Source: Rhodoferax sp.
GTDB taxonomy: Bacteria > Pseudomonadota > Gammaproteobacteria > Burkholderiales > Burkholderiaceae_C
Length of the DNA: 64,000 bases
Reading direction: 5' to 3'
Assembly (NCBI GenBank): GCA_031291295.1
Contig: JARLJI010000132.1
Coordinates: 1-64,000, forward strand
How positions within the stretch are numbered: the stretch's first letter is position 1; each line of letters opens with the position of its first letter. Made by a program: the position numbers and the translations under genes. Under the pieces are notes generated by a model that had not been told where the DNA came from, did not search any database, and saw only the letters and a program-made list of their open reading frames with translations. Positions 50,598-60,175 of the stretch are shown piece after piece.

Positions 50598-51257
50598 TCA
50601 GAGCGCGCCGGCCAGATCGGCCGACAAGCCGAGCCGGGCCGGGTCGCCGCCGCCCAGGCGCACCAGCACCGGTTCGCCGCCCGTGCCCATGCCCGTCAGG
50701 TCGATCACGGTCGTGGGCCGGGAGGCGCAGGCGCCGGCGTCGATCACACCCGCAATCTGGTGCTCGAAGCGGCTGCGAATGAGCTGCGCATCGTTGAGCG
50801 GCTCGGTTTCGCCGGGTGCTATCAAGGTTGTAGCCAGCAACGGGCCACTGTGAAGGGCCAGAAGCTCCTGGAGCACCTTGTGCGTGGGCACGCGCAGGCC
50901 GATCGTCTTGCGCTGCGGGTGGCTCAGGCGACGCGGCACCTCCTTGCTGGCTTCCAGGATGAAGGTGTAGGCGCCCGGCGTGGCGGACTTGAGCAGCCGG
51001 TACTGCTTGTTGTCCACCCGGGCGTAGTTGGCCAGCTCGCTCAGGTCGCGGCACAGCAGGGTCAGGTGGTGCTTGTCGTCCACGCCGCGGATGCGCCGCA
51101 GGTTGTCGGCTGCCGCCTTGTCGTCAAGGTGACACACCAGCGCGTAGCTGGAGTCGGTCGGGACCGCCACGATGCCGCCGCGCTCCAGCAGCGCCGCGGC
51201 CTGCTTGAGCAGGCGCACCTGCGGGTTGTCGGGGTGAACTTCGAAGTATTGGGCCAT
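50598..51257 (-). CDS. yciO: YciO/Sua5-family protein (L-threonylcarbamoyladenylate synthase-like)
   Basis: A 219-residue YrdC-fold protein. GGIVAVPTDSSYALVCHLDD (about 27-46) and KHHLTLLCRDLSE (about 63-75) are the substrate-binding motifs; SGPLLATTL and VIDLTG follow. It matches the YciO subgroup rather than TsaC/Sua5 (no C-terminal Sua5 domain). Its in vivo role, possibly in t6A formation or nucleotide metabolism, is not settled. A GCTAT-family palindrome lies inside at 50818. Confidence 0.88.
   Translation of the reverse strand: MAQYFEVHPDNPQVRLLKQAAALLERGGIVAVPTDSSYALVCHLDDKAAADNLRRIRGVDDKHHLTLLCRDLSELANYARVDNKQYRLLKSATPGAYTFILEASKEVPRRLSHPQRKTIGLRVPTHKVLQELLALHSGPLLATTLIAPGETEPLNDAQLIRSRFEHQIAGVIDAGACASRPTTVIDLTGMGTGGEPVLVRLGGGDPARLGLSADLAGAL
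50818..50834. repeat. GCTAT-N7-ATAGC palindrome inside yciO
   Basis: GCTAT-N7-GTAGC, one mismatch. It is translated within LATTLIAPGE. Confidence 0.55.
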
Positions 51258-51364
51258 GGTGCAGTGTCAGGGAAAAAGTCAGGATTCCACCGGCTGGATG
51301 TTAATTTGATCGGGCGCGTGCGAGCGCGCCAGCCAGATACCCGCCTGGGCGCTGGGCTGGCGGC

Positions 51365-52219
51365 TCACTGGATACGGTCTGTCAGCAGGTCCCACACGGG
51401 CGTGAGCTCGCCCGGCAGGAAGGGCAGGGCGCCCAGGTCGACCCGGCTCTCGTCCGGACTGTGGAAATCGCTGCCGCGCGAGGCGGCCAGGCCAAATTCC
51501 CGCGCCACGCCTGCGTATTCGACGTATTCGGCCGCCGTGTGGCTGCCCGTCACCACCTCCACCGCGCGTCCGCCGTGGGCCTTGAATTCGGTGAACAGCG
51601 CGTATTCTTCGTTGGCCGTGAAGTTATAGCGGCCCGGGTGCGCGATGACCGCCACGCCGCCGCATTGCGTGATCCAGCCGACCGCATCGGCCAGGCTGGC
51701 CCAGCGGTGCGGCACAAAGCCCGGCTTGCCCTCGGTCAGGTATTTGCGAAAAACCTCGTGCGTGTCGTGGCAGGCCCCGGACTCGACCAGGAAGCGCGCA
51801 AAATGCGTGCGCGAAATCAGCTCGGGATTCCCGACGAATTTCAGGGCGCCCTCGTACGCGCCCATGATGCCGACCTTGGCCAGTCCATCGGCCATTTCCA
51901 TGGCCCGCTGGCCGCGTCCGCCGCGCGTGCGCTGCAGGCCCTGCGCCATGCGTGGGTCCTGGGCATCGAAACCGAGCCCGACGATGTGCACGGTCTCGCC
52001 CGCAAACGTGACCGAAATCTCGGTGCCGGTGAGGTATTTCATGCCGTTGGCCCGGGCTGCGGCAGCGGCGCGCTGCTGGCCGCCAATCTCGTCGTGGTCG
52101 GTCAGTGCCCACAGTTCGACGCCGTTGGCACTGGCGCGCGCGGCCAGCTGTTCCGGGGTCAGGGTGCCGTCGGAGACGACGGAATGGCAGTGAAGATCGG
52201 CGTTGAGAATAGAAGACAC
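51365..52219 (-). CDS. yciV: PHP-domain 3',5'-nucleoside bisphosphate phosphatase (YciV/TrpH-like)
   Basis: A 284-residue PHP phosphoesterase. Metal ligands are in ADLHCHSVVSDG (about 7-18), LTDHDEIGG (about 39-47), EISVTF, IAHPGRY (about 191-197) and SRGSDFHSPDE (about 247-257). E. coli YciV removes the 3' phosphate from pAp-type nucleotides and trims RNA 5' ends. It is followed 108 bp downstream by yciO on the same strand, as in several proteobacteria. Confidence 0.88.
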   Translation of the reverse strand: MSSILNADLHCHSVVSDGTLTPEQLAARASANGVELWALTDHDEIGGQQRAAAAARANGMKYLTGTEISVTFAGETVHIVGLGFDAQDPRMAQGLQRTRGGRGQRAMEMADGLAKVGIMGAYEGALKFVGNPELISRTHFARFLVESGACHDTHEVFRKYLTEGKPGFVPHRWASLADAVGWITQCGGVAVIAHPGRYNFTANEEYALFTEFKAHGGRAVEVVTGSHTAAEYVEYAGVAREFGLAASRGSDFHSPDESRVDLGALPFLPGELTPVWDLLTDRIQ

Positions 52220-52355
52220 GGACCAATTTTAGGCGTTCCAGGGGCGTGGCGCTCCTGAACCCGGGATTCCCCCGGAAATGGCAGCTCCTCATTTTTTGTG
52301 ATTTCACGACCCGGTGTGCAGTTCTGGCGGCCGTGGCAGACAATGTGCCAACGCC

Positions 52356-53924
52356 ATGACGAAACCACCATCCACCCCCCGCGAAGTCCATCGCGAAACA
52401 GAACTCAAGCTGGCGCTCCCCGAGCGCCAGGTGTCGGTTTTTGAGCGCCTGATGGCACGCCGGCGCAGCGCGGCACTGCATCAGCAACTGCTGGCACGCT
52501 ATTTCGACACGCCGGACTTTGCGCTCAGCCGATGGGGCGTCGCCGTGCGCCTGCGGCGCGTCGGGCGGCGCTGGCTGCAAACCCTGAAAACCGGGGGGGA
52601 GCGCGGCGGCGGACTCTCGCAGCGTGAAGAATTTGAGATGCCGGTGGCGCGCAACGCCTTGGACTGGGCGCGTTTCCCGCCCGAGGCGCTGGTCCACGTG
52701 CCCGAGGCTTTGCGCGCGCAGCTGGTGCCGGTGTTCGAGACGCACTTCAAGCGCACCGCGTGGCAGGTGCGCGGGCAGGCCGGCGCCCGCATCGAGGTGG
52801 CGCTGGATGTGGGCGAGATCCAGGCCGGTGCCCGCACGCTGCCTTTGTGCGAGGTGGAACTGGAGCTCAAATCCGGCTCGCCCGACGCCTTGTTTGCGCT
52901 GGCGCTTGGCTGGACAGACCACGCGGATGGCGAGCGGCTGAACTGGCTGCCGCTGGACGCCAGCAAGGCCGAGCGCGGCGTGCGGCTGGCGCATGACGAG
53001 CGCGCTGCACCGGTGCCAGTTGCGCCCGTGCCGCTGTCTGGCGATGGGTCGGTCGAGGACAGCTTTGTGACCCTTTGCACGGCTTGCCTCGCGCAGTTCC
53101 AGGCCAACCTGCCGGGCGTGTTGCATGAAGAGGACATTGAGTATCTACACCAGGCCCGCGTTGCGCTACAGCGCCTGCGCACGGTGCTGCGGCTATACCG
53201 CCGCCTGTACCCGCTGCCGGAGGATTTGCTCGCGGGCCTGCGCGCGCTGGCGAGTGCGCTGGGCCCCGCGCGCGACTGGGACGTTCTGTGCAGCGCCACC
53301 CTGCCGGCGATCGCGCCTGGGTTCGACAACCCGCTCGCATGGCAGCAACTGGCGCAGGCGATGGAATCGCGCCGCCTGGCGGCGCGCCAGGCGATGCGCG
53401 GCGCCATCGCGCAGGCCCAGCCGGCCGTGTGGCTGCTGACTTTTCACCGCTGGCTGATGCAGCCGGCATTGCAGGGCTTGCCGGCGGAGCCCGCACCCTT
53501 GGCGCCGCTGCAAGCCTGGGCCGGGCGTGCCTTGCGGGCCGGCCACAAGAAGATCGTGCGCAGCGCTCGCGATTTTGCGCAGCAGAGCCCGCAGCAACGC
53601 CATGTATTGCGCCTGCTGGTCAAACGCCAGCGCTACGTGGCCGAATTTTTCGAGGCCTTGTATCCCGCCAAGCGGCACGCGGGCTACCTGCGCCGCCTGC
53701 GTGAACTGCAAAGCGGTCTGGGCCGGGCCAACGACGCCCACATCGCGCGTGCCCTGCTGGCCGGCGCGCTGGAGGGCGACCCAGGCGCTGGCTTAAAGGC
53801 CAGTGGCGCGATCTGCTTCGCGCAAGGCTGGCTGGCCCGGCAGGCGCAAGAACCCGTGGAGCCTGCCATCCCGCAGGGGTTGAAGGATCTGAAGAAGCGT
53901 CGTCCATCCCGGTTGCGCGGGTAG
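52356..53924 (+). CDS. CYTH-CHAD domain protein (inorganic triphosphatase family)
   Basis: A 522-residue fusion. The CYTH domain (about 10-205) has the signature ETELKL (ExExK) and basic substrate residues in YFDTPDFALSRWGVAVRLRR. The CHAD domain (about 225-500) is helical with conserved histidines (YLHQARVALQRLRTVLRLYR; GHKKIVRSARDF). The E. coli CYTH-CHAD protein YgiF is a tripolyphosphatase and CHAD domains bind polyphosphate. ATG at 52356 starts 14 codons inside the open frame and fits the family. Confidence 0.88.
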   Translation: MTKPPSTPREVHRETELKLALPERQVSVFERLMARRRSAALHQQLLARYFDTPDFALSRWGVAVRLRRVGRRWLQTLKTGGERGGGLSQREEFEMPVARNALDWARFPPEALVHVPEALRAQLVPVFETHFKRTAWQVRGQAGARIEVALDVGEIQAGARTLPLCEVELELKSGSPDALFALALGWTDHADGERLNWLPLDASKAERGVRLAHDERAAPVPVAPVPLSGDGSVEDSFVTLCTACLAQFQANLPGVLHEEDIEYLHQARVALQRLRTVLRLYRRLYPLPEDLLAGLRALASALGPARDWDVLCSATLPAIAPGFDNPLAWQQLAQAMESRRLAARQAMRGAIAQAQPAVWLLTFHRWLMQPALQGLPAEPAPLAPLQAWAGRALRAGHKKIVRSARDFAQQSPQQRHVLRLLVKRQRYVAEFFEALYPAKRHAGYLRRLRELQSGLGRANDAHIARALLAGALEGDPGAGLKASGAICFAQGWLARQAQEPVEPAIPQGLKDLKKRRPSRLRG

Positions 53925-53944
53925 CGCAGGCCGCGCCGCAACGC

Positions 53945-53964
53945 GCCGGCCGGTACCGGCCGGC
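53945..53964. repeat. 20-bp perfect palindrome after the CYTH-CHAD gene
   Basis: GCCGGCCGGTACCGGCCGGC, perfectly self-complementary, in a 114-bp gap. No T-tract follows, so it is not a typical terminator. Confidence 0.6.
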
Positions 53965-54038
53965 CAAGGCGTTTCAGTGCACACTCCAGCGTTGTGCACC
54001 ACCGCAGCAGGCCGCTGCCCTCCAGAGGGAATCTTCCG

Positions 54039-54710
54039 ATGATCGTCGTTCACCACCTCAACAACTCGCGCTCGCAGCGCATCCTGTGGCTGCTGGAAGA
54101 ACTCGGCCTGCCGTATGAAATCCGGCGCTACCAGCGCGACCCGAAAACCATGCTGGCGCCGGCCTCGCTGCGCGCGGTGCACCCGCTGGGCAAGTCGCCC
54201 GTCATCACCGACGGCGCGCTGACCGTGGCCGAATCGGGCGCCATCGTCGAGTACCTTATCGACCAGTATGGCGGTGGCCGGCTGGCGCCCGCGCCGGGCA
54301 CGCCCGAGCGGCTGCGCTACACCTACTGGCTGCACTACGCGGAAGGCTCGGCCATGCCGCCGCTGCTGCTCAAACTGGTGTTCGACACGATCGAGAAGTC
54401 GCCCATGCCGTTCTTCGTCAAACCGATTGCCAGGGCCATTGCGGGCAAGGCCAAGAGCACATTCATCGTTCCGCAGATCAAACAGCATCTGGACTACCTG
54501 GAGGGCGAACTCGGCAAAAGCCCCTGGTTTGCCGGCAGCGAATTCAGCGGGGCCGATATCCAGATGAGTTTCCCGCTGGAGGCGGCGGCCGCACGCGCCG
54601 GCCTGGACCAGAGCCGCCCCCGGCTCATGGATTTCCTGGCGCGCATTCATGCGCGCCCCGCCTACCAGCGCGCGCTGGAAAAGGGCGGCGAGTACGCGCT
54701 GCTGGGCTGA
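54039..54710 (+). CDS. Glutathione S-transferase family protein
   Basis: A 223-residue GST. The N-terminal thioredoxin-like domain (about 1-80) has HHLNNSRSQRILWLLEEL with the catalytic serine region and GKSPVITDGALTVAESGAI with the ES motif that binds glutathione. The helical C-terminal domain (about 88-215) contains PWFAGSEFSGADIQM. Substrate unknown. ATG at 54039 fits the family; the frame extends 15 codons upstream. Confidence 0.9.
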   Translation: MIVVHHLNNSRSQRILWLLEELGLPYEIRRYQRDPKTMLAPASLRAVHPLGKSPVITDGALTVAESGAIVEYLIDQYGGGRLAPAPGTPERLRYTYWLHYAEGSAMPPLLLKLVFDTIEKSPMPFFVKPIARAIAGKAKSTFIVPQIKQHLDYLEGELGKSPWFAGSEFSGADIQMSFPLEAAAARAGLDQSRPRLMDFLARIHARPAYQRALEKGGEYALLG

Positions 54711-54749
54711 GGGATGCGGGGCGCGAGACGTCGCTGGCGCCCGTCGTTG

Positions 54750-55271
54750 ATGTTGTGGCAGCGGCTCGTGAATCGCTGGCTTGCTATTGCATTGATAGCT
54801 ATATGCCAGCATGACGCCTGGGCGAGGAGCACTTTTCATCATGAAGGCGCGTTCGCCGCGCAGGTCACGTACATCACCGATGGCGACACGCTGTGGGTAC
54901 GCCCACTGGCCGGTGGCGCGCCTTTCAAGGTTCGGCTCGAAGGGCTGGATGCGCCCGAAATTTGCCAGGCCTGGGGAGCGCAGTCGCGCGATGCTTTAAC
55001 GGCGCGGCTGGCCCACCGCAGCGTCGATGTGGCCATCCATCGCTACGACGACTACGGCCGCGCCGTTGCCAGAATCGAACTCGCCGGTGAGGATGTGGCG
55101 GCCTGGATGGTGCGCGAAGGCCACGCCTGGTCCTACCGCTACCGCCGCAGCGCCGGACCTTATGCCGCCGAGGAAGCGCAGGCCCGGCGTGCGCGACGCG
55201 GGCTGTTCGCCGACATGGCACTTGAATACCCGAGGGATTTCCGCCAGCGCCATGGCTCGTGCAAGTTTTGA
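54750..55271 (+). CDS. Exported thermonuclease (SNase) family protein
   Basis: A 173-residue protein with a signal peptide (MLWQRLVNRWLAIALIAIC, about 1-25) and a staphylococcal-nuclease domain: VTYITDGDTLWV (about 38-49), KVRLEGLDAPEICQ (about 60-73) and RYDDYGRAVARI (about 97-108). Arg and Glu catalytic positions are present. ATG at 54750 gives the best signal peptide; ATG at 54714, four bases after the GST stop, is an alternative. The signal codons overlap a perfect GCTAT-N7-ATAGC palindrome. Confidence 0.82.
   Translation: MLWQRLVNRWLAIALIAICQHDAWARSTFHHEGAFAAQVTYITDGDTLWVRPLAGGAPFKVRLEGLDAPEICQAWGAQSRDALTARLAHRSVDVAIHRYDDYGRAVARIELAGEDVAAWMVREGHAWSYRYRRSAGPYAAEEAQARRARRGLFADMALEYPRDFRQRHGSCKF
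54783..54799. repeat. GCTAT-N7-ATAGC palindrome in the nuclease signal-peptide region
   Basis: Perfect GCTAT-N7-ATAGC; it encodes AIALIAI of the signal peptide. Confidence 0.7.
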
Positions 55272-55307
55272 CGAAGCAAGTTCAAGGGCGCGTGCGCAGC
55301 GCCGTTT

Positions 55308-55324
55308 GCTATTGATTGAATAGC
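55308..55324. repeat. GCTAT-N7-ATAGC palindrome, intergenic
   Basis: Perfect GCTAT-N7-ATAGC followed by TGCTTGTGC, between the convergent nuclease and recJ genes. The only other intergenic copy is at 43483. Confidence 0.7.
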
Positions 55325-55364
55325 TGCTTGTGCAGGACCCATCAGGGCCAGAGCCTTGAAACGC

Positions 55365-57074
55365 TTAAATTTCGGCGGCCTCGATCAGGAAGCGCACGCG
55401 CCGCACACCGTGCCATTCATCGGCATCGAGCCGAAACGCGAGCTTGACCTTGGCCGGCAGCATCGCGGTGTGACCGAACCAGATGCCGTCCACCGGCTGG
55501 CCCTGGTGTTTCAGCTTGAGCGCCAGGTGTTTCTCGCCCACCAGCCGCTGTGACAGCACCTCCACGACCTCGCTGAAGGTCGGCGCCGCAAAGCCCTGGC
55601 CCCAGACTTCGCGGTGCAGGGTGTCGACCAGCTCGGCGCGGCGGTACTCGGGCGCCAGCGGGCCATCGGTGTCGAGGCGGCGCGTTAGCGTGGCGGCATC
55701 CAGCCATTCCCGCGCCACGTCGGCGAGGGCCTGCTCGAACACGCCGAACTGTTCGTCGGCAATGGTGCAGCCGGCCGCCATCGCGTGCCCGCCAAAGCGC
55801 AGCAGTACGTCCGGGTGGCGCTTGGCGACCAGGTCGAGCGCGTCGCGCAGGTGAAAGCCGGGGATGGAGCGGCCCGAGCCCTTGAGCTCGTGCTCCTTGC
55901 CCGGTGCCCGGCTTTGCGCAAACACGAACGCGGGGCGGTGCAGCTTGTCCTTGATGCGCGAGGCCACGATGCCGACCACGCCTTCGTGAAAGTCGGGGTC
56001 GAACACGCAGATGGCGGGCGGCGGCTCGGCGCCTTCCTCGAACAGCGACTCGGCGACCAGCATCGCCTGCTCGCGCATGTCGCCCTCGATCTCGCGCCGC
56101 TCGCGGTTGATGCCGTCCAATGTGCGCGCCAGTTCGTCGGCGCGCGCGCCATCGTCGGTGAGCAGGCACTCGATGCCCAGCGTCATGTCGGCCAGGCGCC
56201 CGGCGGCGTTGATGCGCGGGCCCAGTGCAAAGCCGAAGTCGAAGGTGGTGGCGACCTTGGCCACGCGGCCGGAGGCGACGAACAGGCTGGTCAGCCCGGC
56301 CGGCAGCGCGCCGGCGCGCACCCGCTTCAGGCCCTGCGCGACGAGGCGGCGGTTGTTGGGGTCGAGCCGGACCACGTCGGCCACGGTGCCGAGCGCGACC
56401 AGCGGCAGCAGGGTGTCGAGCCGCGGTTCTGCAACGGATGCGAAGGCCCCGCGCCGGCGCAATTCGGCGCGCAGCGCCAGCAGCACATAAAACATCACGC
56501 CGACGCCGGCGATGGCCTTGCTCTCGAAGGCGCAGCCGGGCTGGTTCGGATTCACGATGACGTCTGCAACAGGGAGCTCGGCGCCGGGCAGGTGGTGGTC
56601 GGTGACAAGCACCTGCAGGCCCAGCGCTTTCGCGGTGGCCACGCCGTCCACGCTGGCGATGCCGTTGTCCACGGTGATCAGCACATCGGCGCCGCTGTCC
56701 TTCACGCGCCGCGCAATCGGCGGTGTGAGGCCGTAGCCGTCGACCACGCGATCCGGCACGATATAGCTCACGTGGCGCGCACCCAGCAGGCGCAGGCCGC
56801 GCATGCCCACGGCGCAGGCGGTGGCGCCATCGCAGTCGTAGTCGGCCACGATGCAGAGCTTTTTGTCGGCCGCAATGGCGTCGGCCAGCAGCACGGCGGC
56901 CTCGCGGGTGCCCTTCAATCCGTCGGGCGGCAGCAGGCGCGCCAGGCCATCGTCAAGCTCGTCGGGGTTTTGCACGCCGCGCGCCGCGTACAGGCGCGCC
57001 AGCAAGGGGTGCACGCCGGCCTGCTCGAGCGCCCAGACGGCGCGGGGCGGAATGTCGCGCGCTACGATCTTCAT
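55365..57074 (-). CDS. recJ: Single-stranded-DNA-specific exonuclease RecJ
   Basis: A 569-residue DHH-family 5'-3' exonuclease for recombination and repair. Motifs: CIVADYDCDGATACAVG (about 74-90) with catalytic aspartates, VTDHHLPG (DHH, about 158-165), the DHHA1 region with GVVGIVASRIKDKL (about 365-378) and SGRSIPGFHLRDAL (about 404-417), GGHAMAAG (about 432) and a C-terminal OB-like domain. The start ATG overlaps the stop of the upstream gene (ATGA). Confidence 0.96.
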   Translation of the reverse strand: MKIVARDIPPRAVWALEQAGVHPLLARLYAARGVQNPDELDDGLARLLPPDGLKGTREAAVLLADAIAADKKLCIVADYDCDGATACAVGMRGLRLLGARHVSYIVPDRVVDGYGLTPPIARRVKDSGADVLITVDNGIASVDGVATAKALGLQVLVTDHHLPGAELPVADVIVNPNQPGCAFESKAIAGVGVMFYVLLALRAELRRRGAFASVAEPRLDTLLPLVALGTVADVVRLDPNNRRLVAQGLKRVRAGALPAGLTSLFVASGRVAKVATTFDFGFALGPRINAAGRLADMTLGIECLLTDDGARADELARTLDGINRERREIEGDMREQAMLVAESLFEEGAEPPPAICVFDPDFHEGVVGIVASRIKDKLHRPAFVFAQSRAPGKEHELKGSGRSIPGFHLRDALDLVAKRHPDVLLRFGGHAMAAGCTIADEQFGVFEQALADVAREWLDAATLTRRLDTDGPLAPEYRRAELVDTLHREVWGQGFAAPTFSEVVEVLSQRLVGEKHLALKLKHQGQPVDGIWFGHTAMLPAKVKLAFRLDADEWHGVRRVRFLIEAAEI

Positions 57075-58033
57075 AGCTTATCGCGCAGAGAGGATAAGGG
57101 CTGGCGGCCTAATTGACTCATCAACTTCTTGAGCAACCCGGTGCGGCCGCCGTTGAACGTGAGCGCGCTGCGCTCGCCGCACAGGCTCAAGCTGACGCTC
57201 TGCCCGGCATCCAGCGCGTGCAGCAGGGCGGCGCACTCGGTGGCATCCAGCTGCTGCCAGGCGTTGACCCACGCGGCCCAGTCGCCCGCCAGCGCCGCCT
57301 CGCGCAGGGCCTGCGGCATCACCAGGTCACTCGGCGCGGGCTCGCTCCAGCCAGCAGGCAGCGTGCCGGTGCCGCTGACCCAGAACGAGTTCACCGGCGC
57401 CAGGCCGTGCCCGGCCCGTTCGTCGTTGAGCGGGTGCGTGTACAGGAGCATCTGCATCTCGTTTTGCAGGCGGCGCAGCGCTGCAGCCTGCGCCGTCTTG
57501 GGCCGCCAGGCGTCGATGTCGCGGCCCGCCACGCGGTCCAGCGAGGCCGTTGCCAGATCGCGGAACACCTCGCCGCGCGCCAGCCATTGCGTGGGCGCGG
57601 CGTAGTGCAGCGTGATGCCGTCTTCCTCGAAGAAGGGCCGCATTGCGGCCAGCAGGGTTTGCGAGGGCGCCGCCTCCAGGCCCTGCGTCTGCGGGTTGCC
57701 CATGACGATGTAGTCGGCGTGCACATGCCAGTGGCACGGCGTGATCCAGGCCCAGGCGGCGTTGCTGGCGGCCTGTTGCGCCAGGTCCGCGTGCAGACCC
57801 GCCTGCGCGGCCTGCCGGGCCGCCCAGGGCACGCAGCCGTCCCGCGCGACCAAGCCCAGGGCGCGTGCGTGGACGCGCTCGTGCGGCGGCGTGAGGCTCG
57901 ATTCGTCGGCGGTGTCGGTGTGGGTGAGCGTCAGGCGGCCCAGCAGTTTTTCCAGGTGGGGCAGTTTCAAACTCTCGAGCGCTTGCTGGCACGCGGGGGA
58001 ACTGGAGGCGGCGAACGGAATCAACAGGTGCAT
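57071..58033 (-). CDS. Conserved protein upstream of recJ (function unknown)
   Basis: A 320-residue protein coupled to recJ by an ATGA overlap. Visible segments: MHLLIPFAAS at the start, LTPPHERVHARALGL (about 48-62), ITPCHWHVHADYIVMGNP (about 97-114) and a C-terminal LCGERSALTFNG. Homologues in Burkholderiales are sometimes labelled phosphoglycerate mutase, but I see no motif that supports that. ATG at 58033 begins a conserved N-terminus; an open frame continues upstream. It may act with RecJ, or the pairing may be only transcriptional. Confidence 0.72.
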   Translation of the reverse strand: MHLLIPFAASSSPACQQALESLKLPHLEKLLGRLTLTHTDTADESSLTPPHERVHARALGLVARDGCVPWAARQAAQAGLHADLAQQAASNAAWAWITPCHWHVHADYIVMGNPQTQGLEAAPSQTLLAAMRPFFEEDGITLHYAAPTQWLARGEVFRDLATASLDRVAGRDIDAWRPKTAQAAALRRLQNEMQMLLYTHPLNDERAGHGLAPVNSFWVSGTGTLPAGWSEPAPSDLVMPQALREAALAGDWAAWVNAWQQLDATECAALLHALDAGQSVSLSLCGERSALTFNGGRTGLLKKLMSQLGRQPLSSLRDKL

Positions 58034-58109
58034 GGCCTCTATTGTCCGGGATGCCACAATCAGCCCAATACACAAATCCCCTACGGTAGATACCAATCCT
58101 CCACGGTAG

Positions 58110-59366
58110 ATGCAAATCCCCTACGAACTCATTCTCGGCTGGCGCTACACACGGGCCGGCCGCGCCACCCGGCGCAACGGCTTCATCTCTTTTATTTCGG
58201 GCGTCTCCATGCTGGGCATTGCGCTGGGTGTGGCGGCGCTCATCATCGTGCTCAGCGTGATGAACGGCTTCCAGAAAGAGGTGACGGACCGCATGCTCAG
58301 CGTGGTCTCGCACATCGAGATCTTCGCGCCCGACGGCGCCGCGCTGCCGGACGTGGCCCGCACCATGGCCGAGGCCAAGGCCAATCCACAGGTCATCGGC
58401 GCCGCACCTTTCATCGCCACCCAGGCCCTGCTGGCGCGGGGTGACGACATGAAGGGCGTGGTGATTCGCGGTATCGACCCGGCGCTCGAGTCGCAGGTGA
58501 TTGACCTGGACGGGATACTGAAGAGCGGCGCGCTGGCCAAACTGGTGCCGGGCAGCTTTGGCATCGTGCTCGGCGCGGATCTGGCGCACAGCCTGGGCGT
58601 GGTGGTGGGCGATCCGGTCACGTTGCTGGCGCCCAGCGGCGAGGTCACGCCGGCCGGCGTGGTGCCGCGCTTCAAGCAGATGACGGTGGTCGGCACCTTC
58701 GACTCGGGCCACTACGAATACGACTCGACGCTGGCCATGGTGCACATGGGCGACGCGGCGCGCATCTTCCGCCTGGAAGGCCCGACCGGCGTGCAGCTCA
58801 AGCTGAAGGACTTGCACCAGGCCCCGGAAGTGGCGCATCAACTGGCCGGCACGCTGAGTGGCGACCTGCTGATTCGCGACTGGACGCAGCAGAACAAGAC
58901 CTGGTTTTCCGCCGTGCAGGTCGAGAAACGCATGATGTTCATCATCCTCACGCTGATCGTGGCGGTGGCGGCGTTCAACCTGGTCAGCACGCTGGTGATG
59001 ACGGTCACCGACAAGCGCGCCGACATCGCCATCCTGCGCACGCTCGGCGCCAGCCCGTCCAGCATCATGGGCGTGTTCGTGGTGCAGGGCGCGATGGTCG
59101 GCGTGATCGGCACGCTGGGCGGCCTGCTGCTGGGCCTGCTGGTGGCCTACAACATCGACGTGATCGTGCCTTTCATCGAGCACCTGCTGCACACCAGCTT
59201 TTTGCCGCGCGACATTTACCTGATCAGCCGCATGCCCAGCGACCCGCAGCGCGGCGACATCATGCCGATCGGCATCATCTCGCTGGTGCTGTCCTTTCTG
59301 GCAACGCTGTACCCGAGCTGGCGCGCCAGCCGCGTGAATCCGGCGGAGGCGCTGCGCTATGAATGA
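58110..59366 (+). CDS. lolC: Lipoprotein-releasing ABC transporter permease
   Basis: A 418-residue inner-membrane permease of the LolC/LolE family that extracts lipoproteins for delivery to LolA. One N-terminal span (about 22-50, with [20 protein letters not shown]), a large periplasmic domain and three C-terminal spans (about 270-405) with the FtsX signature [16 protein letters not shown]. Only one permease gene is present beside lolD, as in many beta-proteobacteria, so it may form a homodimer. The stop overlaps the lolD start by 8 bases. Confidence 0.92.
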   Translation: MQIPYELILGWRYTRAGRATRRNGFISFISGVSMLGIALGVAALIIVLSVMNGFQKEVTDRMLSVVSHIEIFAPDGAALPDVARTMAEAKANPQVIGAAPFIATQALLARGDDMKGVVIRGIDPALESQVIDLDGILKSGALAKLVPGSFGIVLGADLAHSLGVVVGDPVTLLAPSGEVTPAGVVPRFKQMTVVGTFDSGHYEYDSTLAMVHMGDAARIFRLEGPTGVQLKLKDLHQAPEVAHQLAGTLSGDLLIRDWTQQNKTWFSAVQVEKRMMFIILTLIVAVAAFNLVSTLVMTVTDKRADIAILRTLGASPSSIMGVFVVQGAMVGVIGTLGGLLLGLLVAYNIDVIVPFIEHLLHTSFLPRDIYLISRMPSDPQRGDIMPIGIISLVLSFLATLYPSWRASRVNPAEALRYE

Positions 59367-60117
59367 CATGACGAGCGTAAAACCCGTCGCTGCGGGCTTG
59401 AAACAAGCTGTCATTCCGGGCTTGACCCGGAATCCATCCCCCGCCGTGCTGCAAGCCAGCGGCCTGACCAAACGCTTCACCGAGGGCCGCCTGGACGTCA
59501 CCGTGCTGCAGGGCGTGGACCTCGCGGTGCACGCGGGCGAGACGCTGGCCATCGTCGGCGCGTCGGGCTCGGGCAAGAGCACGCTGCTGCACCTGATGGG
59601 CGGGCTGGATGCGCCGACCAGCGGCAGCGTTGAGCTCCAGGGCCAGCGGCTGTCGCAGCTCAGCGCCGCGGAGCAGGGCGTCCTGCGCAATCGCAGCCTG
59701 GGTTTTGTCTACCAGTTCCACCACCTGCTGCCCGAGTTCAGCGCGCTCGACAACGTTGCCATGCCGCTATGGATTCGGCGTATGGCCCGCACCGAGGCTG
59801 CGCAGATAGCTACGAAAATGCTAGCGCAGGTGGGCTTGCAGGAGCGCCTGCATCACCGTCCGGCCGAACTCTCGGGCGGCGAGCGTCAGCGCGTCGCCAT
59901 CGCCCGGGCGCTGGTCACCCAACCCGCCTGCGTGCTGGCCGACGAGCCCACCGGCAACCTGGACCGCAACACCGCGAATGGCGTGTTCGAGCTGATGCTG
60001 CAACTGGCGCGCGACCAGGGCACGGCCTTCGTGGTGGTGACGCACGACGCCGCGCTGGCCGCGCGCTGCAGCCGGCAATTGCGGCTGGTGCAGGGCCGGC
60101 TGTCGGAATTGGCATGA
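59359..60117 (+). CDS. lolD: Lipoprotein-releasing ABC transporter ATP-binding protein
   Basis: A 252-residue ATPase. Walker [10 protein letters not shown] (about 69-77), Q-loop in [17 protein letters not shown], signature [15 protein letters not shown] (about 173-187) and Walker [10 protein letters not shown]. The first 30 residues are longer than usual and include [10 protein letters not shown], translated from an 8-bp-stem palindrome (59413-59433). A GCTAT-family palindrome is inside at 59809. Coupled to lolC. Confidence 0.94.
   Translation: MNDMTSVKPVAAGLKQAVIPGLTRNPSPAVLQASGLTKRFTEGRLDVTVLQGVDLAVHAGETLAIVGASGSGKSTLLHLMGGLDAPTSGSVELQGQRLSQLSAAEQGVLRNRSLGFVYQFHHLLPEFSALDNVAMPLWIRRMARTEAAQIATKMLAQVGLQERLHHRPAELSGGERQRVAIARALVTQPACVLADEPTGNLDRNTANGVFELMLQLARDQGTAFVVVTHDAALAARCSRQLRLVQGRLSELA
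59413..59433. repeat. REP-like palindrome translated in the lolD N-terminus
   Basis: ATTCCGGG-cttga-CCCGGAAT, a perfect 8-bp stem. Elements of this type (GTCATTCCGGG...CCCGGAATCC) are widespread between genes of proteobacteria; here it lies inside a coding region. Confidence 0.6.
59809..59825. repeat. GCTAT-family palindrome inside lolD
   Basis: GCTAC-N7-CTAGC followed by GC; two mismatches from consensus, N7 spacing kept. Confidence 0.45.
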
Positions 60118-60175
60118 GGCTGGAGCAGTTCTGCCGAACCCATTAAAGTAGTCGTTCCACCGAGGACACGTTCAC

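Noticed and set aside
57327-59690. 787-codon minus-strand open frame across lolC and its upstream gene
   Set aside because: It overlaps lolC and the 320-residue gene on the other strand, both well supported. The protein is low-complexity His/Arg-rich.
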